DNA of 5,084 nucleotides from Pedobacter schmidteae. Its GTDB lineage: Bacteria > Bacteroidota > Bacteroidia > Sphingobacteriales > Sphingobacteriaceae. The stretch's first letter is position 1. Each line of letters begins with the position of its first letter. Location of the stretch: positions 1-5,084 of the forward strand of contig CAMDQV010000179.1 in NCBI GenBank assembly GCA_945906015.1. Direction: 5' to 3'. Below the pieces are notes generated by a model. The model saw only the letters and a program-made list of their open reading frames with translations, made no database searches and was not told where the DNA came from. This document shows positions 1 to 4,007 of the stretch, piece after piece. Both the position numbers and the translations under genes were made by a program.

Positions 1-251
1 GAATACAAACTACTTTGGCATTCGGAAAATTTGTGATGCAGCATGAGGCTTTTGTATCCGGGAATTTTGATACTCATTTTGTAAGCAACTATTTTGTTCC
101 TGAACACTTATTGGTACAGGAAGATGAAGATGAAGCTATGATAGCTGCACTGATAGGTTCAAATTTCATGAATTCACACAGCCAATCAGTAACCCTTGAT
201 CAAAATATTGGGATTCAATCTGAATGGAAAAAGAATAGAAAAGAATATTAA
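1..251 (+). CDS. accC: Biotin carboxylase subunit of acetyl-/acyl-CoA carboxylase, C-terminal fragment (5' end outside window)
   Basis: This is the tail of a gene that begins before the window. The frame is open from the first complete codon at position 3 to the TAA at 249-251, giving 82 visible residues. Biotin carboxylase makes carboxybiotin on the carrier protein from ATP and bicarbonate, for malonyl-CoA or another acyl-CoA product. The visible part starts in the end of the C-terminal biotin carboxylase domain: a TTLAFGKFVMQHEAF stretch, then SGNFDTHFV and NYF, matching the family's pattern of a TT-x-F core, a helix, G-x-F-x-T-x-F and a final YF. An acidic stretch (QEDEDEAMIAAL) and a basic end (WKKNRKEY) follow, which I associate with Bacteroidota biotin carboxylases. 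The ATP-grasp domain is not visible, so acetyl-CoA cannot be told from propionyl- or methylcrotonyl-CoA carboxylase. The stop lies 12 bases before ribE on the same strand, suggesting co-transcription. An internal TTG at 15-17 is not a real start. Confidence 0.85.
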   Translation, partial: IQTTLAFGKFVMQHEAFVSGNFDTHFVSNYFVPEHLLVQEDEDEAMIAALIGSNFMNSHSQSVTLDQNIGIQSEWKKNRKEY

Positions 252-263
252 CATCTAAAAAAT

Positions 264-848
264 ATGTTTACAGGTATAATTGAGACTATCGGTCGTGTAA
301 TAGAATTAAAAAAAGATCAAGATAATTTACATCTTATGATCGAATCGGATATCTCAAATGAACTTAAAATAGATCAATCTGTTGCTCATAACGGTGTTTG
401 TTTGACTGTTGTTGCCATAACAGATGGCACCCATACCGTAACGGCTGTTGCAGAAACTCTGAGTAAATCTAATCTTGGCAAACTTAAAACAGGAGACCTG
501 ATTAATCTTGAAAGATGCATGCAAATGAATGGCCGACTCGACGGGCATATTGTACAAGGGCATGTAGATCAGACAGGAATCTGTACCGAAGTAAATGAAT
601 TAGCAGGAAGCTGGGAATATACATTCAGTTATGAACCGTCAGCAGGTAATGTTACCGTTGAAAAAGGTTCTATTTGCATCAATGGAATCAGTCTGACCGT
701 AGTAAATTCCCGAGATAATGCCTTTTCTGTAGCCATCATCCCTTATACTTATGAGCATACCAATATGCAGGAGCTGAAAAAGGGCGATATTATAAATTTG
801 GAGTTTGATATTATTGGGAAGTATGTGGCACGTTTAATGAAGCAGTAG
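264..848 (+). CDS. ribE: Riboflavin synthase, alpha subunit
   Basis: Complete, 194 residues, close to the usual family length of about 200. It performs the last step of riboflavin synthesis: two molecules of 6,7-dimethyl-8-ribityllumazine dismutate to riboflavin and 5-amino-6-ribitylaminouracil, in the cytosol, normally as a homotrimer. The protein starts with the diagnostic MFTGIIE, including Phe2, which is important for catalysis in the family. Two similar beta-barrels follow: residues 1 to about 95 with SVAHNGVCLTVV (39-50), and about 96-190 with GISLTVV (141-147). Cys46, His95 and His100 (GHIVQGHVD) line up with functionally important residues of the E. coli enzyme, with Cys46 at its Cys48. 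FDIIGKY at 181-187 is the typical end. The ATG at 264 is fixed by the N-terminal motif; only A-rich DNA precedes it, without a Shine-Dalgarno site. The 12-base gap after the biotin carboxylase gene suggests one transcript. The other rib genes are absent here and no FMN riboswitch is seen. E. coli calls this gene ribC. Confidence 0.97.
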   Translation: MFTGIIETIGRVIELKKDQDNLHLMIESDISNELKIDQSVAHNGVCLTVVAITDGTHTVTAVAETLSKSNLGKLKTGDLINLERCMQMNGRLDGHIVQGHVDQTGICTEVNELAGSWEYTFSYEPSAGNVTVEKGSICINGISLTVVNSRDNAFSVAIIPYTYEHTNMQELKKGDIINLEFDIIGKYVARLMKQ

Positions 849-866
849 ATTTCATAGCAGCACTTT

Positions 867-910
867 TTGAGTATTGAGTAGTGAGTATTGCGTATTGAGA
901 TTAGAGTATT
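867..910. repeat. Degenerate heptanucleotide array, unit GTATTGA
   Basis: After a partial TTGA the units read GTATTGA, GTAGTGA, GTATTGC, GTATTGA, GATTAGA, then a partial GTATT. The 7-base spacing is kept over the whole tract and units differ from the consensus by zero to three bases. The tract lies just after the ribE stop codon. It has no open frame worth calling and no fold-back symmetry. It was found by reading; no repeat finder was run. Confidence 0.8.
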
Positions 911-939
911 TGGAAATTATTTTTTAATAATAAAATTGC

Positions 940-981
940 GGATTACGAATTACAGATTACGAATTACCAATTACGAAGCAC
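940..981. repeat. Degenerate heptanucleotide array, unit GAATTAC
   Basis: Six consecutive 7-base units: GGATTAC, GAATTAC, AGATTAC, GAATTAC, CAATTAC, GAAGCAC. Four of the first five differ from GAATTAC by at most one base, and the last is decayed. The unit differs from those of the arrays on either side. Similar heptamers are familiar to me from intergenic DNA of Bacteroidota and from the short tandemly repeated sequences of filamentous cyanobacteria. Confidence 0.85.
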
Positions 982-1004
982 TAACTAACTAACTAACTAC
1001 TAAC
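981..1004. repeat. Short CTAA tetranucleotide array
   Basis: CTAA is repeated four times without error (981-996), followed by CTA and CTAAC. It directly joins the GAATTAC array upstream and leads into the AACTGAC array downstream. A run this short could change length by strand slippage, but it is outside any gene, so no phase variation of a protein is expected. Confidence 0.8.
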
Positions 1005-1005
1005 C

Positions 1006-1037
1006 AACTGACAACAGACAACTGATAACTGGAAACT
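1006..1037. repeat. Degenerate heptanucleotide array, unit AACTGAC
   Basis: Units read AACTGAC, AACAGAC, AACTGAT, AACTGGA, then a partial AACT, with 7-base spacing throughout. The array ends seven bases from the hscA stop codon and would be the first part of the hscA 3' untranslated region, read there as GTCAGTT-type units. No hairpin is formed by the array itself. Confidence 0.8.
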
Positions 1038-1043
1038 CCTCAT

Positions 1044-2894
1044 CTACTCTATTGCCTTCCCCTTCATCGCAGTAGATATCGCCGTATTCATCAGCCGTTC
1101 GGCAAAAGGTCGAGTAAACTCATTCAGCTCATCAATACTTTTCAAGATTAGATCTTTATCGCCAGAGCCTAACGCATTTTTGAGAGATTGAATCAAATTT
1201 TGAGTATCGGCAATTTCAGTTTCAGAGACTTGTTCTGTGTTTTTAGCTAAAAAACGTTCAACAATATAAACCATTTGTTCACCTTCTGTGCGGGCTTCTA
1301 TCAGCATTCTTTTGCTGACATCCTCTTTTGCATTTTCGACACTATCAATCAGCATTTTCTCAACTTGCTCATCCGTTAAGCCATAGCTTGGTTTTACTTC
1401 AACTTCCTGCTTTACGCCAGATCGCAATTCTACGGCTTCAACCGTTAGTATACCATCAGCGTTTAGCTTAAAGTTAATATCCACCTTTGGAAAACCTGCG
1501 GGCATCGCCGGAATTCCTTTGAGGTCAAATTCTGCCAACTTCCGGTTTTCGCTCACCAAGTCGCGCTCACCCTGATATACAGAAATTTTCATATTAACCT
1601 GCCCATCGATGGATGTAGTATATTGCCGCCCTGCTTTTGTTGGCACTTTTGCATTTCTGGGGATAATCACATCCATGAGTCCACCCATGGTTTCTATACC
1701 TAAAGAGAGTGGAGTAACATCGAGCAATAAAATATCTTTTCTGTTTCCGGCTAAAATATCAGATTGAATTGCAGCACCTAAGGCAACAACCTGATCAGGA
1801 TTGATCTGATCATGCACTTCCCTTTGAAAAAATTGGGCCACCTGCAATTTTACCAGTGGAGTTCGTGTTGATCCACCAACCATGACCACTTCTTGAATAT
1901 CAGTAATACCCAATCCTGCATCCTTCAATGCATTTTTGCAACATTGTATGGTCTGATTAACTTTTGAAGATATGAGTTCTTCAAACTTCAATTTAGTAAT
2001 CGCACATGGAATATCTCCAACAAATCCGTTGAATATATTTTGTGTGGTCAATGCTTTTTTGGCTTCTTCTGCCTTGAGGCGTAAAGCTTGATTCAAGGAA
2101 GAATCGCTTATAATATTCTGAAGTTGATTTTGTTCTGCCCAATAGTTTACTATTGCCTGATCAAAATCATCACCTCCTAAAAATGTATCTCCATTAGTGG
2201 AGAGCACTTCAAAAATTCCATTCTGTATCTTTAAAATTGAAACGTCAAATGTGCCTCCGCCAAGGTCATAAACGGCAATGACCTTTTCCTCTTCGGGATC
2301 AAGGCCAATACCATAGGCTAAACTGGCTGCTGTTGGTTCATTCACAATCCTAAGAACATCCAATCCGGCAAGTTTTCCGGCATCGCGTGTTGCCTGACGC
2401 TGGCTATCATTAAAATAGGCTGGAACAGTAATAACAGCTCTATTAACCGCTGTTTTGAGTGCATGCTCTGCTCTTTCTTTTAACTCTTTAAGAATCATTC
2501 CGGAAAGCTCAATGGGCGAATAATATTTATCAGCAACATTGATCTTGACCAGACTTTCGCTGTCGTCGTCAATAATTTTGTATGAAAACAAACTGCTATG
2601 TGCTTCAATATCCTGATAAGACCGGCCTAATAAGCGTTTGACAGAAAAGATGGTATTTTGGGGATCTGAAATCAAAAATTCTTTTGCTTCATTTCCAACC
2701 ACCACGCTTCCATCAGGCTGAAAATGAATGACAGAGGGCACTAGTAATCCCTTACCCGTATCATTAATAACCTGCGGATTACCCTCGGGGTTAATAAATG
2801 CTACCAGACTATTGGTTGTACCCAGATCTATCCCAACAATTAACTCCTCTTTCTGTATAGATCCAGTTGCAATATTAATAGATACTTTAGCCAT
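1044..2894 (-). CDS. hscA: Fe-S protein assembly chaperone HscA (Hsp70 family)
   Basis: Complete, 616 residues from the chosen start. HscA is the specialised cytosolic Hsp70 that, with its J-protein HscB, helps transfer Fe-S clusters from the scaffold IscU to target proteins using ATP. The nucleotide-binding domain (about 19-386) shows GIDLGTTNS (21-29), VKRLLGRS (85-92), VPAYFNDSQRQATRDAG (157-173), NEPTAASLAYG (185-195), YDLGGGTFDVS (209-219) and VGGSTRTPL (339-347). The linker LLLDVTPLSLG (389-399) leads to the substrate-binding domain and helical lid. HscA rather than DnaK is indicated by ETMGGLMDVIIPRN, GIPAMPAG (460-467), VKPSYGLTDEQ (500-510), FAERLMN and AMKGKAIE near the end, and the absence of DnaK's long acidic tail. 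The ATG at 2892-2894 is preferred over an in-frame TTG at 2907-2909: it gives MAKVSIN, and the TTG lies about where transcription should begin. No hscB, iscU or fdx is nearby. Confidence 0.95.
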   Translation of the reverse strand: MAKVSINIATGSIQKEELIVGIDLGTTNSLVAFINPEGNPQVINDTGKGLLVPSVIHFQPDGSVVVGNEAKEFLISDPQNTIFSVKRLLGRSYQDIEAHSSLFSYKIIDDDSESLVKINVADKYYSPIELSGMILKELKERAEHALKTAVNRAVITVPAYFNDSQRQATRDAGKLAGLDVLRIVNEPTAASLAYGIGLDPEEEKVIAVYDLGGGTFDVSILKIQNGIFEVLSTNGDTFLGGDDFDQAIVNYWAEQNQLQNIISDSSLNQALRLKAEEAKKALTTQNIFNGFVGDIPCAITKLKFEELISSKVNQTIQCCKNALKDAGLGITDIQEVVMVGGSTRTPLVKLQVAQFFQREVHDQINPDQVVALGAAIQSDILAGNRKDILLLDVTPLSLGIETMGGLMDVIIPRNAKVPTKAGRQYTTSIDGQVNMKISVYQGERDLVSENRKLAEFDLKGIPAMPAGFPKVDINFKLNADGILTVEAVELRSGVKQEVEVKPSYGLTDEQVEKMLIDSVENAKEDVSKRMLIEARTEGEQMVYIVERFLAKNTEQVSETEIADTQNLIQSLKNALGSGDKDLILKSIDELNEFTRPFAERLMNTAISTAMKGKAIE

Positions 2895-2913
2895 AAACAA
2901 TTTCAACAAGCCG

Positions 2914-2944
2914 CAAAGGTAGGGAGTTTAGTTTCAATACCGAA
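2914..2944 (-). promoter_or_regulatory. Bacteroidota-type promoter for hscA
   Basis: On the minus strand, TACCTTTG (2921 down to 2914) fits the Bacteroidota -7 consensus TAnnTTTG exactly. Nineteen bases upstream lies TTCG (2944-2941), a three-of-four match to the -33 element TTTG. The -7 box runs into GCGGC, a common continuation of such promoters as I recall them. Transcription would begin near 2907, giving a leader of about a dozen bases before the hscA ATG at 2894. The leader has no Shine-Dalgarno sequence. Confidence 0.75.
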
Positions 2945-2957
2945 CTATTACAGCTTA

Positions 2958-2990
2958 TTTGAGATTTTATTACAATCTGATTAGTTTTTG
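2958..2990 (+). promoter_or_regulatory. Possible promoter for the DinB-family gene
   Basis: TTTG at 2958-2961 is followed after 20 bases by TAGTTTTTG (2982-2990). This resembles the Bacteroidota -33/-7 pair TTTG and TAnnTTTG, but with three instead of two bases inside the -7 box. Transcription would start near 2996, leaving a leader of about 50 bases. A rival -7 box is TAAATTTA at 3016-3023, which lacks the final G and has no well-spaced -33 partner. Either way the DinB gene and hscA are divergent and share this 150-bp gap. Confidence 0.35.
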
Positions 2991-3044
2991 ACGGGGAAAT
3001 AAGCAGAAAAAATAGTAAATTTAAAAAAACAAATAGGCCTGTTT

Positions 3045-3554
3045 ATGAAATCATTACTGATCAATTACCTTGAATATAATCAATGGGCAAATGAAAAATT
3101 GTGCAAATATCTGGCAGGAATTGACGAACTGGATATAGCTGTCAATAAACAAAATGAATACATGACTATCAAAAAGATAATCATGCACATTGCTGATGGC
3201 GAACAGACATGGCTAGCAAGACTTAACGGACAAAATATTCCTCACATGCACAACCTTGACATCGGAGGAAACCTAACTAGTATTTGTGGGCTTGTCAGAA
3301 AAAATTCGAGTGATTTTATTGATTTTGCAAGTTCTCAAGATGAAAAATTTTTCAGTTCAGGCACTGATTATATAAACCTAAAGGGTAAAAAATTTAGTCA
3401 AAACAATGCGGAAATCATTCTCCATTGCATGAATCATTCAACATTTCACCGAGGACAGCTGATCTCCATGTTAAGGCATGTGGGATACACTGACCAGTCG
3501 GCAAGTGATTTCATACTATTTTTAAGGGAAAAAAGCCTTCAGATGGCTGAATAA
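3045..3554 (+). CDS. DinB/YfiT-family putative metal-binding protein
   Basis: Complete, 169 residues, typical for the family. DinB-like proteins are four-helix bundles that bind a divalent metal through three histidines. Some members are thiol-dependent transferases (bacillithiol or mycothiol S-transferases), but most have no known role. The first helix begins YLEYNQWANEKL (8-19), a usual family opening. His48 in IIMHIADGEQTWLARL (45-60) and His131 and His135 in HCMNHSTFHRGQ (127-138) form the expected metal triad. The C-terminal SDFILFLRE (154-162) matches the common T/S-D-F-I-x-F-L-R ending. There is no signal peptide or membrane segment, so it should be cytosolic. The ATG at 3045 places the N-terminal helix correctly; there is no Shine-Dalgarno site. 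It stands alone, divergent from hscA and convergent with the dihydroorotase gene, so context gives no hint of substrate. Confidence 0.9.
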   Translation: MKSLLINYLEYNQWANEKLCKYLAGIDELDIAVNKQNEYMTIKKIIMHIADGEQTWLARLNGQNIPHMHNLDIGGNLTSICGLVRKNSSDFIDFASSQDEKFFSSGTDYINLKGKKFSQNNAEIILHCMNHSTFHRGQLISMLRHVGYTDQSASDFILFLREKSLQMAE

Positions 3555-3592
3555 TGGATTTAAAACTATTGATTTCCAGTTCTATGCAGAAA

Positions 3593-3657
3593 ATTTCTCC
3601 TCGCATCAACAATTCAAAATGAGTGAAAGAAAGGTTTTGCTTTTCGAAATGATAATG
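3593..3657 (+). repeat. Intergenic ~65-bp repeat, copy 1 (diverged)
   Basis: It begins with ATTTCTCCTCGCATCAAC (3593-3610), identical over 18 bases to the start of copy 2. It ends with TTTGCTTTTCGAAATGATAA (3636-3655), matching the end of copy 2 with a few substitutions. The middle is weakly similar (AGTGAAAGAAAGG against AGTAAAGGAAATG). The offset between the two copies is 88 bases at their left ends and 89 at their right ends, so they align with a single one-base shift. Confidence 0.75.
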
Positions 3658-3680
3658 AAAAAACCAGTTCCATTCAATAG

Positions 3681-3747
3681 ATTTCTCCTCGCATCAACTT
3701 TATTCGATTAAGTAAAGGAAATGCTTTGCTCGTCGAAATGACGAGAA
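3681..3747 (+). repeat. Intergenic ~65-bp repeat, copy 2 (best preserved)
   Basis: It starts ATTTCTCCTCGCATCAAC and ends TTTGCTCGTCGAAATGACGA. Its first 25 bases match copy 3 at 21 positions, and its first 18 match copy 1 exactly. Its end (CGTCGAAATGACG, 3731-3743) forms the left arm of a perfect inverted repeat with 3762-3774. Its beginning (AGATTTCTCCTCG, 3679-3691) is matched in inverted orientation at 3781-3793 with one mismatch. Together these make a palindromic unit at 3679-3793. Confidence 0.8.
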
Positions 3748-3774
3748 CTCATGAAATTTCACGTCATTTCGACG
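3731..3774. repeat. Hairpin with 13-bp perfect stem
   Basis: CGTCGAAATGACG (3731-3743) is the exact reverse complement of CGTCATTTCGACG (3762-3774), with 18 bases between. After one A-A mismatch the stem could extend by three pairs (GAA 3745-3747 with TTC 3758-3760), leaving a ten-base loop. There is no T-run on either side in either direction, so this is not a classical intrinsic terminator. It could still stabilise or end mRNA 3' ends of the two converging genes. Confidence 0.8.
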
Positions 3775-3793
3775 GAGGCACGACGAGAAATCT
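3762..3793 (-). repeat. Inverted, internally shortened copy of the intergenic repeat
   Basis: Read on the minus strand it starts AGATTTCTCGTCG and ends CGTCGAAATGACG, the same two ends as copy 2. They are separated by only six bases, against about forty in copy 2. It therefore appears to be a shortened or ancestral half, making 3679-3793 an asymmetric palindrome. Its flank (AAATCTGTGGAGT, 3788-3800) also resembles the reverse complement of the flank of copy 3 (GAGTCAACAGATTT, 3859-3872). Confidence 0.75.
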
Positions 3794-3868
3794 GTGGAGT
3801 TAAATGCCCCTCATTCAATTAAAAATAAAAGGAAATTTTCAAATTTAAAACCCAGCCCGAGTCAACAG

Positions 3869-3932
3869 ATTTATCTTCGCCTAAACTTTATTCTTTACAG
3901 GAAAAATGTCTCGCTAATCGAAATGGTGCGAA
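3869..3932 (+). repeat. Intergenic ~65-bp repeat, copy 3 (diverged)
   Basis: It begins ATTTATCTTCGCCTAAACTT and continues TATTC, matching copy 2 at 21 of 25 positions. It ends CTCGCTAATCGAAATGGTGC, corresponding to copy 2's GCTCGTCGAAATGACGAG with substitutions. Total length is 64 bases against 67 in copy 2. The CGTC inverted-repeat symmetry has been lost in this copy, which suggests decay. Confidence 0.65.
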
Positions 3933-4007
3933 TTAATTTTTACTATTGACTTCTGCATTAAATTTACTGATAATCAATATTATACAAACATTAGACGACC
4001 ATCCCCT

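Larger units (their letters stand above)
849..1043. other. Convergent spacer between ribE and hscA, mostly short tandem repeats
   Basis: No coding sequence is apparent. The spacer separates the 3' ends of ribE and hscA, so it forms the 3' untranslated region of both transcripts. It holds, in order, a GTATTGA-type array (867-910), an AT-rich stretch with no clear structure (911-939), a GAATTAC-type array (940-981), a short CTAA array (981-996) and an AACTGAC-type array (1006-1037). The last array ends seven bases before the hscA stop codon. I found no GC-rich hairpin followed by a T-run that would make a convincing intrinsic terminator for either gene. Confidence 0.85.
3555..4007. other. Convergent spacer with REP-like repeats, no gene
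   Basis: These 453 bases separate the 3' ends of the DinB gene and the dihydroorotase gene. I see no coding region. Most of the spacer is accounted for by three diverged direct copies of a ~65-bp repeat (3593-3657, 3681-3747, 3869-3932) and one inverted partial copy (3762-3793). The remaining stretches, about 3800-3865 and 3933-4007, are AT-rich without recognisable structure. No intrinsic terminator with a T-run was found for either gene. Confidence 0.8.

Noticed and set aside
252..263. FMN riboswitch before ribE.
   Set aside because: Only 12 bases separate ribE from the upstream gene, far too little for the riboswitch, and none of its conserved elements are present nearby.
354..563. Open frame of 69 codons on the minus strand inside ribE.
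   Set aside because: It overlaps the well-supported riboflavin synthase frame completely, has no recognisable motif, and its composition is that of the antisense of ribE.
2895..2909. Five-codon N-terminal extension of HscA from a TTG start (MLKLF).
   Set aside because: The expected transcription start is near 2907, TTG is a weak start, and starting at the ATG gives a normal MAKVSIN N-terminus of typical family length.
2728..2922. Open frame of 64 codons on the plus strand over the start of hscA.
   Set aside because: It is antisense to the conserved N-terminal ATPase motif of HscA and crosses the hscA promoter; no protein family is suggested by its translation.
3731..3774. Intrinsic terminator for the DinB or dihydroorotase gene.
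   Set aside because: The stem is strong but lies about 180 bases past the DinB stop and about 230 bases past the dihydroorotase stop, with no T-run on either strand.
3593..3932. Possible CRISPR array.
   Set aside because: The copies are ~65 bp, diverged, irregularly spaced (88 then 188 bases) and one is inverted. There are no regular spacers and no cas genes.
3555..4007. Remnant of an insertion sequence.
   Set aside because: No transposase fragment can be read in any frame. The repeats look like a short non-coding palindromic family, not IS ends.
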